Shown one piece after another: positions 56,332-64,000 of a stretch of DNA of 64,000 nucleotides. The DNA comes from PALSA-612 sp963776375. Lineage in GTDB: Bacteria > Actinomycetota > Thermoleophilia > Gaiellales > Gaiellaceae. The position numbers were made by a program, and so were the translations under genes. Each line of letters begins with the position of its first letter. The stretch's first letter is position 1. The notes under the pieces were generated by a model, which made no database searches, was not told the DNA's origin, and saw only the letters and a list, made by a program, of their open reading frames with translations. The stretch lies in the NCBI GenBank assembly GCA_963776375.1, contig CAVZMF010000010.1:1-64000 (forward strand), written 5' to 3'.

Positions 56332-56900
56332 GAAGCGTCCCGCTCGAAATTGCGCCAGTAGCGGCTCGGCGTCGGGCCGCGCTGGCCCTGGTACTTCGAC
56401 CCCAGCTCGGCCGACCCGTACGGGTGCTCGGCCGACTCGGTCATGCGCACGAACGAGAGCTGCCCGATCTTCATGCCGCGGTAGATCGTGATCGGCAGGT
56501 TGGCGACGTTCGAGAGCTCGAGCGTGACGTGCCCGTCCCAGCCCGGGTCGATGAAGCCCGCAGTCGAGTGGATCAAGAGGCCGAGCCTGCCCAGCGAGCT
56601 CTTGCCCTCGAGCCGCGCGACTAGGTCGTCGGGCAGCTTCACGCGCTCGAGTGTCGAGCCGAGCACGAACTCGCCGGGGTGGAGGATGAAGGGCTCGTCG
56701 CCGACCTCGACCATCTCGGTCAGGTCCTCCTGCTCCTGCTTGACGTCGATGAACGGATAGCGGGAGTTGCGGAAGACCCGGAAGTACCGGTCGACGCGCA
56801 CGTCCACGCTGGACGGCTGCAGCAGCGCCGGGTCGTACGGATCGATCTCGATCCGCCCCTCGTCGATCAGGGCGCGAATCGTCCGGTCGGACAGAACCAT
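56328..56900 (-). CDS. dcd: dCTP deaminase
   Basis: The protein has 190 residues with start ATG 56900. 'MVLSDRTIRALIDEGRIEID', 'LLQPSSVDVRVDRYFRVF', 'ARLEGKSSLGRLGLLIHSTA' and 'GFIDPGWDGHVTLELSNVAN' are the family signatures. It converts dCTP to dUTP, or in the bifunctional branch directly to dUMP; the sequence resembles the actinobacterial bifunctional branch but this cannot be settled here. Intact frame. Confidence 0.93.
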   Translation of the reverse strand: MVLSDRTIRALIDEGRIEIDPYDPALLQPSSVDVRVDRYFRVFRNSRYPFIDVKQEQEDLTEMVEVGDEPFILHPGEFVLGSTLERVKLPDDLVARLEGKSSLGRLGLLIHSTAGFIDPGWDGHVTLELSNVANLPITIYRGMKIGQLSFVRMTESAEHPYGSAELGSKYQGQRGPTPSRYWRNFERDAS

Positions 56901-56997
56901 GCGGCGATTCTACGAGCCCGCTTCCATGCGACGAGCGCCTCTGAATACGGCGTATACGGCTATGCACGCTGACCGGGAGCTGGGCTAAGCTGCAGGT

Positions 56998-58362
56998 GTG
57001 GCCACGATGAGGACGATCGACATCAAGACCGCCGTTCCCGGGCCACGATCGGCCGCGGTCCTCCTGCGCAAGCAGCAGGTCGTCGCCGACCCGCTCTCGA
57101 TCTACGTGCCGGTCATCGTCGACAGCGGGCGCGGCGCGACGGTCACCGACATCGACGGCAACACGTTCATCGACTTCATGGGCGGCGTCGGCTGCCTGAA
57201 CGTCGGGCATGCCCATCCCCGCGTCACGGCCGCCGTCCAGGAGCAGGCCGAGCGTTTCCTGCACACCGACTTCTCGGTTCTCCCTTACGAGCTGTACGTG
57301 ACCCTGTCCGAGCGGCTGCTGGCGCTCACGCCGATCACGGGCGAGACGAAGGCGGCGTTCTTCAATGCGGGGACCGAAGCCGTCGAGAACGCGATCAAGT
57401 TCGCCCGCTCCTACACCGGTCGGCCCGCGGTCATCGCCTTCGAAGGTGGCTTCCACGGCCGGACGCTGCTCTCGCTCTCGCTCACCTCGAAGGTTCACCC
57501 GTACAAGGCCGGGCTCGGCCCGTTCGCCCCCGAGGTCTACCGGGTGCCGTTCCCGAACGACTACCGCGGGCCTGATGCGCGCACGGCCCTCGAGGCTCTC
57601 GAGCGGGCATTCGACACGCTGGTGTCGGCCGAGAACGTGGCCGCGATCGTCGTCGAGCCCATCCAGGGGGAGGGTGGCTTCCTCGTCTGCCCGCGGGAAT
57701 ACATGAACGGCCTCCGGGCGCTCTGCGATCGGCACGGCATCGTCCTCGTCGCGGACGAGGTGCAGACCGGCGTCGCGCGCACGGGGCGGTTTTTCGCGAT
57801 GGAGCATCACGCGGTCGAGGCAGACCTGATCACCGTGGCCAAGTCGATCGCGGCCGGCCTCCCGCTCTCCGGCGTCGTCGGGCGGGCCGAGATCATGGAT
57901 GCTCCGCCGGAATCGGCCATCGGTGGGACCTACGTCGGCAACCCGGTCGCGCAGGCCGCCGCGCTCGCCGTCCTCGACGTGGTCGAGGAGGAGGGCCTGT
58001 GCGAACGCGCCGCGTCCATCGGCGAGAGGATCCGCGCCCGGATGACCGACTGGCAGGACCGCTTCGAGCCGATCGGGGACGTCCGCGGTGTCGGGGCCAT
58101 GCTGGCGATCGAGCTCGTTCGGGACCGCGTGACGAATGAGCCTGCACCCGATCTTGCGACCGCCGTCGTCGACGAGGCCGCCGAACGGGGCTTGCTGCTC
58201 CTCAAGGCCGGAGTCCACTCGAACGTGATCCGGGTCCTGCTCCCGCTCGTGATCGAGGACGGCGAGCTCGACGAGGCGCTCGACGTGTGGGAAGAGGCGC
58301 TGGAAGCCGCTCTCGCCGGCGTCCCGGCCCAGGCGCACCTGGGCTCGGGCGAGCAGGACTGA
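56998..58362 (+). CDS. gabT: 4-aminobutyrate aminotransferase-like class III aminotransferase
   Basis: The protein has 454 residues with start GTG 56998 (ATG 57007 is an alternative). 'GVGCLNVGHAHPRVTAAVQE', 'FFNAGTEAVENAIKFAR' and 'FEGGFHGRTLLSLSLTSK' bind PLP. 'LVADEVQTGVARTGRFFAME' holds the cofactor Asp and 'ITVAKSIAAGLPLSGVVG' the PLP lysine. It moves the amino group from GABA or a related omega-amino acid to 2-oxoglutarate. No partner dehydrogenase is nearby. Confidence 0.88.
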   Translation: MATMRTIDIKTAVPGPRSAAVLLRKQQVVADPLSIYVPVIVDSGRGATVTDIDGNTFIDFMGGVGCLNVGHAHPRVTAAVQEQAERFLHTDFSVLPYELYVTLSERLLALTPITGETKAAFFNAGTEAVENAIKFARSYTGRPAVIAFEGGFHGRTLLSLSLTSKVHPYKAGLGPFAPEVYRVPFPNDYRGPDARTALEALERAFDTLVSAENVAAIVVEPIQGEGGFLVCPREYMNGLRALCDRHGIVLVADEVQTGVARTGRFFAMEHHAVEADLITVAKSIAAGLPLSGVVGRAEIMDAPPESAIGGTYVGNPVAQAAALAVLDVVEEEGLCERAASIGERIRARMTDWQDRFEPIGDVRGVGAMLAIELVRDRVTNEPAPDLATAVVDEAAERGLLLLKAGVHSNVIRVLLPLVIEDGELDEALDVWEEALEAALAGVPAQAHLGSGEQD

Positions 58363-58403
58363 GAGGTTCGGCGCGCCGTGCGAGCGTTTAGACTCGCCCG
58401 GCA

Positions 58404-58817
58404 ATGCTCCACCGAAATCACAAGGTCGAGCTGCTGAAGAAGGCGCCGCTGTTCGCCGGCTGCTCGAAGAAGGAGCTCGAGCAGATCGCCATGGTCGCCG
58501 ACGAGCTGGACTTCCACCCGGGCAAGACGCTGATCAAGGAAGGGGCGCCGGGCCGCGAGTTCTTTGTCCTCATCGACGGCAACGTCGAGGTCAGCCGCGG
58601 AGGGCGCAAGATCGACACCGCGGGGCCGGGCGACTTCTTCGGCGAGATGGCGCTGCTCACCGAACAGCCGCGCAACGCCACGGTGACGACGACGTCCAAC
58701 GTCGACGTGCTCATCCTCACCGCACGCAGCTTTCGCTCGCTGCTCGAGCACAACCCGCTGATCGCGCTCAAGGTGATGCGCGCGGTTGCCGACCGCGTCC
58801 CTGCGGAAGATCTCTAG
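58404..58817 (+). CDS. Cyclic-nucleotide-binding domain protein
   Basis: The protein has 137 residues with start ATG 58404. 'KVELLKKAPLFAGCSKKELE' opens the domain and 'GPGDFFGEMALLTEQPRNAT' is a good phosphate-binding cassette with Glu and Arg. 'VLILTARSFRSLLEHNPLI' is the final helix. No HTH is attached. It resembles the protein at 13,740-14,186. It probably senses cAMP made by a class III cyclase such as that at 17,033. Confidence 0.85.
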   Translation: MLHRNHKVELLKKAPLFAGCSKKELEQIAMVADELDFHPGKTLIKEGAPGREFFVLIDGNVEVSRGGRKIDTAGPGDFFGEMALLTEQPRNATVTTTSNVDVLILTARSFRSLLEHNPLIALKVMRAVADRVPAEDL

Positions 58818-58942
58818 CGGCCGGCGACCGAGACGAGGACGCAAGTATCTGTTGCTCGTGATCGACTTCCTGCGTCAGCTCCTCGACCTCCATCTCGAGC
58901 TCGTGGAGGCGGTCGAGCGCGAGCTCGCGCCGGAGTCGTGAC

Positions 58943-60022
58943 TCAGTAGGCGAGCCGGCTGCGGCGCTCGTGCCGCTCGATGGCGAGGTCGACGAGCCTC
59001 GCAAGCAACTCGGGGTACGAGATGCCGGAGGCCTCGAACAGCTTGGCATAGACGCTCGTCGCCGTGAAGCCGGGGATCGTGTTCAGCTCGTTGACGAGCA
59101 CGTTGCCCTCGCCGGAGACGAAGCAGTCCACGCGGGCCATGCCCTCGCACTCGGCCGCGAGGAAGGCGGCGACGGCGACGTCCTGGACGCGGCGCGAGAC
59201 CTCTTCGGCGATCCGGGGCGGGACGATCAGGTCCATACCGTCCTCGTCGTACTTCGACGACCAGTCGTACCAGTCGGTGCCCGAGAAGCCGTGCGCGACG
59301 ATCTCGCCGGGGAGCGACGCCTGCGGCGGCGGCGTGCGGTTGCCGAGCACTCCGACCTCGACCTCGATCCCGTTCACGAACTCCTCGATCAGGATCTTCT
59401 CGTCGTGTCGGAGGGCGAGTTCCGCTGCCGCCTGCAGCTCCTCCGCGGCGCGCACCTTCGTGATCCCGACGGACGATCCCAGCCGGGCGGGCTTGACGAA
59501 GACGGGGTAGTCGTACGGGTGCTCGAGGGCCTCGCCGCCGTGGATCGTGACGCTGCGCGTGACCGGGACGCCGGCGCCTCGCATGAGCACCTTGAAGCGG
59601 TCTTTGTCCATGGCCAGCGCCGAGCCGAGCACGCCCGCGCCGACGTAGGGGACACTCGCCAGCTCGAGCAGCCCCTGCACCGTCCCGTCCTCTCCGAACG
59701 GCCCGTGCAGGACGGGAATGACCACGTCCACCCCGGACAACGTGGCCAGGACCCCGTCGGACGCGGCCGGGACAGGCAGCGTCTCCGCCGGGCCCGTCCG
59801 GTCCTCTGAGACTGTCTCTGAGGATGTCTCTGAGACGAGGGCGTGGCTCGTCGAGCCGGATTGGAGCTGCCAGGTGCCGTCGCGGGCGATCTCGACCGTG
59901 ACGACGTCGTAGACCGCCGGGTCGAGCGCCTCCTTCACCGACCTCGCCGAGGCGAGCGCGATTTCGTGCTCGCTGGAGCGGCCGCCGGTGAGGACGGCGA
60001 TCTTCCGGCGCGCCGGGCTCAC
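58943..60022 (-). CDS. ddl: D-alanine-D-alanine ligase
   Basis: The protein has 359 residues with start GTG 60022 overlapping the pknB stop (GTGA). 'IAVLTGGRSSEHEIALASAR' and 'VVIPVLHGPFGEDGTVQGLL' mark the N-domain. ATP-grasp features are 'DKDRFKVLMRGAGVPVTRSV', 'VFVKPARLGSSVGITKV' and 'VNELNTIPGFTATSVYAKLF'. It makes the D-Ala-D-Ala dipeptide of peptidoglycan. A variable region carries the in-frame repeat shared with sufD ('VSETSSETVSEDRTGP'). Transcriptional linkage with pknB and pbpA fits cell-wall synthesis. Confidence 0.94.
   Translation of the reverse strand: MSPARRKIAVLTGGRSSEHEIALASARSVKEALDPAVYDVVTVEIARDGTWQLQSGSTSHALVSETSSETVSEDRTGPAETLPVPAASDGVLATLSGVDVVIPVLHGPFGEDGTVQGLLELASVPYVGAGVLGSALAMDKDRFKVLMRGAGVPVTRSVTIHGGEALEHPYDYPVFVKPARLGSSVGITKVRAAEELQAAAELALRHDEKILIEEFVNGIEVEVGVLGNRTPPPQASLPGEIVAHGFSGTDWYDWSSKYDEDGMDLIVPPRIAEEVSRRVQDVAVAAFLAAECEGMARVDCFVSGEGNVLVNELNTIPGFTATSVYAKLFEASGISYPELLARLVDLAIERHERRSRLAY
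59781..59836 (-). repeat. In-frame repeat element, copy 2 (inside ddl)
   Basis: In coding direction it reads GTCTCAGAGACATCCTCAGA, then a 12-bp unit ACAGTCTCAGAG, then GACCGGACGGGCCCGG. Apart from the 12-bp unit and a few substitutions it matches the sufD copy at 46,246-46,290. It encodes 'VSETSSETVSEDRTGP' and keeps the frame. Confidence 0.6.
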
Positions 60023-62078
60023 GGGATCCCGGTCGGCCCCGTGGGGCCGGTGGCGCCGCCGGTGCTGCCGGTGGGGCCGGTGCCGAGGGTGCCGGTCGGT
60101 GCCGGTGGTGCCGGTGGGGCCGGTGGGCCCGGTCGGGCCCGGGTTCACGTAGCGGCCCACGGTCAGAGTCACGGTCGTCCCGAGCGGGGCCTGCGTGTTC
60201 TGCTCGGGGCTCTCGGCGGTGACGACCCCGTCCTCGCCCTTGACGCTCGTGTCCTGCCGCTTGATGATCGGCTTGAAGCCGGCTGCTTTGACCGTCTCGA
60301 CGGCGACGGCGACGGTGAAGTCGCGCACGTCGGGGATGGGAGCGGTCTGCGGGCCGCGCGAGACGGTCGAGCGATCACCTGCGAGCCGCGCGGAAGGGCC
60401 GTGCCCGGCCTCGGGCTCGTGTCGATGACCGTGCCCGCGGGCTTGGTCGAGTCCGCCTCCTGCCTGCTCACGTTGAAGCCGAGGCCCTGGAGCTCCGAGG
60501 ACGCGTCGGCCTCGCTCCTGCCGATCACGTCGGAGGGCACGATCACCGGCGGCAGCCCCTTGGAGACGTTGATCCGGACCGTCGTGCCCTTGACGACCAT
60601 CGTTCCCGGCGGGGGCGACTGCCCGGTGACCGTTCCGGTGGGCTTGCTGGACGTGACCTCGTAGGTCTTGGCGTCGAGGCCGGATTGGACGAGCTTGCGG
60701 ATGGCGTCCTCGGCCGTCTCCCCGCGCACCTCCGGCACCTCGACCTTGACCTTGCCCTTGGAGACGACGATCAACACGCTGTCGCCCTTCTTGACGTGGT
60801 CGCCGGCCTGCGGGTTCTGGTCGTAGACGATGCCGATCGCGACCTTGCCGTTGTACTCGCGGTCGACCTCGGGCTTGAGACCCGCCTCGGTGATCTTCTG
60901 CACGGCCAGCGACTCGAGAATGCCCTTGTAGTTGTCGACCGAGACCGTGCCTTCCGAGGACAGGCGGCTGTCGATCTTCGTGTAGACGAAATAGCCGGCG
61001 TAGCCCGCGGCTACGAGCAGCAGCGTCGCCAGCAGCCAGGGCCAGATCGGCCGGCGCGGCGATGCTCCCTCCGCGAACTCCCAGGAGCGCAGGTGGCGCG
61101 GAGGCACCCTCGCCGTCGTCGTGCCGCCGCTGCGTTTCGTTCCGGCCCTCGGGATGACGCGTGTCCCTTCCTCGAGCCCGATGCCGGCGAGCACGGCCGT
61201 CGCCGCCTCCTCGGTCACGTGCGCGACCGGGAGGCCCTGCGCGACCCGCGCGAGGTCGGCGTCCATCTCCCGCGCGGTCTGGTAGCGGTCGTCCGGGTCC
61301 TTCGCGAGCGCGCGCAGGATGACGAGGTCGAGCTCGTGCGGCACCTCGCCGATCCCGGGCGGACGCTTCGTCGACGGCGGCGCGGGGACCGTGTTCAGGT
61401 GCTTCATCGCGATCTCGAGCGCCGTCTCGCCCGTGAAGGGGACGGTGCCGGTGAGCATCTCGTAGAGCACGATGCCGACCGAGTAGAGGTCCGAGGACGG
61501 GTGCACCGGCCGCGCCCTGCGCCTGCTCGGGCGACAGGTACTGCGCGGTGCCGATGATCGATCCCGCCTCGGTCATCTGGCTCGACCCGGAGCGGGCGAT
61601 GCCGAAGTCCGTCACCTTCAGCCGCCCGTCCGGCGCGACGACGACGTTGTGCGGCTTGATGTCGCGGTGGACGATGCCGTGCGCGGTGCGCGAACTCGAG
61701 CGCGGACAGGATCTGGCGCGTGTAGTCGATCGCCACGCGTACCGGCGTCGGCCCCCGCGAGACGAGGAGCTCCTTGAGGGTCTTCCCCTCCAGGTACTCC
61801 ATGGCGATGTAGTACGTGCCTTCGGCTTCGCCGCGGTCGTAGATCGAGACGACGTTCGGATGCGAGAGGCCCGCCGCGCTCTCGGCCTCGCGCCGGAAGC
61901 GCTCGACGAACTGCTCGTCCTGGGCGTGGCGCTCGTCGAGGAGCTTGATCGCGACGCGGCGCCCGAGCTCCTGGTCCTCGGCCAGGTAGACGTTGGCCAT
62001 GCCGCCCGTCCCGAGCTTGCGGATCACCCGGTAACGCCCGTCGAGGAGAGTGTCGATCAGGGTGTCGAACGTGGCCAA
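60019..62078 (-). CDS. pknB: PASTA-domain Ser/Thr protein kinase with a collagen-like tail (frameshifted)
   Basis: The start is ATG 62078. The kinase opens 'RYRVIRKLGTGGMANVYLAE'; the catalytic loop 'IVHRDIKPHN' and 'VTDFGIARSGSSQMTEAG' with the activation-loop Thr are read after a change near 61,690. A second change lies near 61,512. One transmembrane helix ('PWLLATLLLVAAGYAGYFVY') precedes four PASTA repeats ('VPEVRGETAEDAIRKLVQSG' type). Missing or extra bases at about 60,372 and 60,090 break the frame again. The corrected end is a (Gly-X-Thr/Pro)n tail 'GPTGPTGPTGTTGT' to 'TGPTGPTGIP'. It senses muropeptides or lipid II and regulates growth. Confidence 0.9.
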
Positions 62079-62096
62079 GTCGGTCTCCGGGACAGG

Positions 62097-63581
62097 TTAG
62101 GGAGTCTTCTGGTCGAGCAGGGCTTCGAGGACGGTCTTCGCGATCGGGGCGGCGACCTCGCCGCCCGTCTTGTGCAGCTGGTTCTCGACGGCGACCGCGA
62201 CGGCATAGCGCGGGTGGTCGGCAGGAGCGAAGGCGACGAACCAGGTCGTGTTCACGCCGGGCTTGCCCGTCTCCGCTGTGCCCGTCTTGCCGGCGACCCG
62301 CACGCCCGGGATCTGCGCGTTCGTGCCGGTGCCGCCGGTGACGACCGCCTGCATCATCGTGTTCAACTCGCTCGCCGTCTTCGGCGTGATCGCGCGGCCG
62401 AGCGCCTTCGGCTTCGTGGTCGTGAGCGTGCCGCCTCCGGGCTTGACGATCCGATCGACGACGTAGGGGCGCATGACGACGCCGCCGTTGGCGATCCCCT
62501 GGGCGACCATCGCCATCTGCAGCGGCGTCACCCCCAGGCGCTCCTGACCGAAGGCGAGCCGGCCGGGGTCGACCTGGTAGTTGTGCTTCGGGTTGAACAG
62601 CTTCCCGTGGTCGTAGAGGCCGCTGGCGTTGCGCTCGTCGGTCGGTGTCTCCAGCGGCGGCGTCGAGTAGAAGCCGAACCGCTTCGCGTACTGGAGGATC
62701 TTCAGCGCGCCGAGCTGCTTCCCGACGTTGCAGAACACCGAGTTGATCGAGTGCTGCAGCCCCTGGGTCAGGTTCACGAGCCCGAAGACCTCGGGGCCGT
62801 TCTGGTCGGCGAAGTTGCTGACCTTCTTGCCGTACTCGATGCAGTAGCCCGGGTCGTCGAACGTCGAGTAGGGCGTGAACCGGCCCGAGTCGAGCGCAGC
62901 CGCGGCGGTCACGAGCTTGAAGGACGAGCCCGGCTGGTAGAGGCCCGACGTGGCGCGGTTGAGGAGCGGCGCCGGGCCCGCGCACTGCGCGCGCGTCTTG
63001 TCGATCTGGTCGAAGTGGTTCTCGACCAGGTTCGGGTTGTAGGTCGGCGAGGTCGCCATCACCAGCACCTTCCCGGTCTTGACGTCGAGCGCGACGGCCG
63101 CGCCGCACAGAGAGCCGAGCGCCTTCTGCGCCAGGAACTGCGGGCCGAGCCGCAGCGTCAGCGCGGCGGAGTTGCCCTTCACCGTCTTGCCCTCGAGCGA
63201 GTTCAGCGTCCGGTCGAGGACGGTGTGCAGGTCCGTGTTGGACGAGGTCAGGTAGTCGTTCAGCGAGCGCTCGAGCCCTGCGCGCGAGCGGCCCTGGGTC
63301 GAGTAGCCGACGACGTCGGCGGCCAGCTTCCCGGTCGGATAGTGGCGCAGGTAGAAGGTGTTGCCGTTCTTCTTCAGGACGTGGTTGAGCGCGAGCACCT
63401 CGCCGTTCGAGGCGCGGATGACGCCGCGGTCGATCTTGAACTGGGCGACGAGCTGGATCGCGTTGTCCTTCTGCGCCGCGAGCTCGCCCTGCGCCCACGT
63501 CTGCCAGTACGTGGTCCCGAGCACGAGCGCCGCGAGCAGCACGATGCCGACGACGGCGACCCTGCGGATGCGGTCGTTCAC
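62097..63581 (-). CDS. pbpA: Penicillin-binding protein, class B transpeptidase (PbpA type)
   Basis: The protein has 494 residues with start ATG 63581. An N-terminal membrane anchor ('VAVVGIVLLAALVLGTTYW') leads to the dimerisation region and the transpeptidase motifs: SxxK 'YQPGSSFKLVTAAAAL', SxN 'LQHSINSVFCN' and KTG 'RVAGKTGTAETG'. It cross-links peptidoglycan during elongation or division. The start overlaps the ftsW/rodA stop by ATGA, and pknB follows 19 bp later. One intact frame. Confidence 0.94.
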   Translation of the reverse strand: MNDRIRRVAVVGIVLLAALVLGTTYWQTWAQGELAAQKDNAIQLVAQFKIDRGVIRASNGEVLALNHVLKKNGNTFYLRHYPTGKLAADVVGYSTQGRSRAGLERSLNDYLTSSNTDLHTVLDRTLNSLEGKTVKGNSAALTLRLGPQFLAQKALGSLCGAAVALDVKTGKVLVMATSPTYNPNLVENHFDQIDKTRAQCAGPAPLLNRATSGLYQPGSSFKLVTAAAALDSGRFTPYSTFDDPGYCIEYGKKVSNFADQNGPEVFGLVNLTQGLQHSINSVFCNVGKQLGALKILQYAKRFGFYSTPPLETPTDERNASGLYDHGKLFNPKHNYQVDPGRLAFGQERLGVTPLQMAMVAQGIANGGVVMRPYVVDRIVKPGGGTLTTTKPKALGRAITPKTASELNTMMQAVVTGGTGTNAQIPGVRVAGKTGTAETGKPGVNTTWFVAFAPADHPRYAVAVAVENQLHKTGGEVAAPIAKTVLEALLDQKTP

Positions 63582-64000
63582 GCCGTCCTCGACTGGGCGC
63601 GGTTCGAGACGAGCAGCAGCAGGGCGAGCATGACGAAGTTGGAGACGATGCTCGACCCGCCGTAGCTGACGAAGGGCAGCGTGATCCCGGTCAGCGGGAT
63701 GATGCGCACGACGCCGCCGACGATGATGAACGTCTGGAAGGCGAAGCCGAACGTCAGCCCGAGGGCGAGCAACTTGGAGAAGCCGTCCTCGGCCATCATC
63801 GCGATCCGGAAGCCCCGCAGCGCGAAGACCATGTACACGAGCAGGAAGGCAGAGATGCCGATCAGCCCCAGTTCCTGCCCGAGCGCGGCGTAGATCATGT
63901 CCGTCTTCAGGTCGGGGATGAGGATGTCGCCCGAGGTGCCGGCGAAGGTGCCCTTGCCGAAGCCCGTGCCGCCGAACTGCCCGTTGGCGATCGAGTACAG
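63578..64000 (-). CDS. FtsW/RodA SEDS-family glycosyltransferase, N-terminus beyond the window
   Basis: Only the C-terminal about 140 residues are present. 'FGGTGFGKGTFAGTSGDILI' and 'DMIYAALGQELGLIGISAFL' are the SEDS loop with the Asp/Glu pattern. 'IIPLTGITLPFVSYGGSSIV' is the family signature. It polymerises lipid II together with a class B PBP, here PbpA. Whether it is FtsW or RodA cannot be decided from this part; the pairing with pbpA and pknB favours RodA. Confidence 0.9.
   Translation of the reverse strand: MYSIANGQFGGTGFGKGTFAGTSGDILIPDLKTDMIYAALGQELGLIGISAFLLVYMVFALRGFRIAMMAEDGFSKLLALGLTFGFAFQTFIIVGGVVRIIPLTGITLPFVSYGGSSIVSNFVMLALLLLVSNRAQSRTA

Noticed and set aside
58768..58893. 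Possible 41-residue coiled-coil ORF on the minus strand ('MEVEELTQEVDHEQQ')
   Set aside because: It overlaps the cNMP gene end and has no convincing ribosome site. It could be real but the evidence is too thin.
58943..61615. Single long frame joining kinase fragments and ddl
   Set aside because: Created by frame errors in pknB; the GTGA overlap at 60,019-60,022 shows two genes.

Overview
The window reads as two unrelated high-GC genomes joined at about position 12,427. The left part (1-12,427) looks planctomycete-like: a HlyD-type adaptor, a squalene-cyclase-like toroid protein, the translation block nusA-infB-rbfA and a giant TPR lipoprotein. Almost every gene there is broken by many single-base indels, so proteins can only be followed by hopping between frames. 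The right part (12,428-64,000) looks like an actinobacterium, probably of the Thermoleophilia/Gaiellales type. This is inferred from the pbpA-pknB cell-wall block, SufU-type Suf genes, an A2-type cytochrome oxidase with a fused cytochrome c, GTG/TTG starts and an R2lox-like protein. At the joint a TPR gene (+) and an alpha/beta hydrolase (-) are both cut mid-domain, which points to a chimeric contig rather than biology.

Layout of the right part. 12.4-19.0 kb: truncated hydrolase, truncated DNA methyltransferase, cNMP-binding protein, beta-lactamase-like hydrolase, PAS protein, metallo-hydrolase, nucleotide cyclase and small secreted or unknown proteins. 19.0-21.0 kb: diguanylate cyclase and a CorA-like transporter. 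21.0-28.1 kb (minus strand): a tightly overlapping six-gene operon with a sugar ABC transporter (ATPase, binding protein, two permeases), a flavoprotein and a membrane beta-helix protein. 28.1-34.1 kb: cupin, shortened Ku, large AfsR/MalT-like regulator, secreted protein, MshEN-domain protein. 34.2-39.5 kb: cytochrome c oxidase operon ctaC-ctaD-ctaE-ctaF interleaved with three copies of a Usp-like 'VANETV' domain. 39.8-43.1 kb: diheme cytochrome c lipoprotein, TPR membrane protein, amidohydrolase, tatA. 43.2-51.1 kb: Fe-S assembly genes sufC-sufB-(two VOC proteins)-sufD, then sufS-sufU-Rieske, interrupted by a minus-strand lipoprotein that joins a cytochrome c to a Cys-paired repeat domain. 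51.1-52.3 kb: a scar region with an inverted gene segment and a collapsed two-component system. 52.4-58.8 kb: kinase, O-methyltransferase, a structured RNA with terminator, R2lox-like protein, epimerase, dcd, gabT, cNMP protein. 58.9-64.0 kb (minus strand): ftsW/rodA-pbpA-pknB-ddl.

The most unusual items are: the Cys-paired repeat cytochrome lipoprotein; a structured RNA whose hairpin loop can pair with upstream sequence; a short repeat inserted in frame in both sufD and ddl; Usp-like domains woven into the oxidase operon; an SdrD-B-like domain inside a sugar permease; and a gene whose internal segment is inverted between short inverted repeats. Single-base errors also occur in the right part, densest at 33.6-40.9 kb and 60.0-61.7 kb, so fusions and stops there should be read with care.
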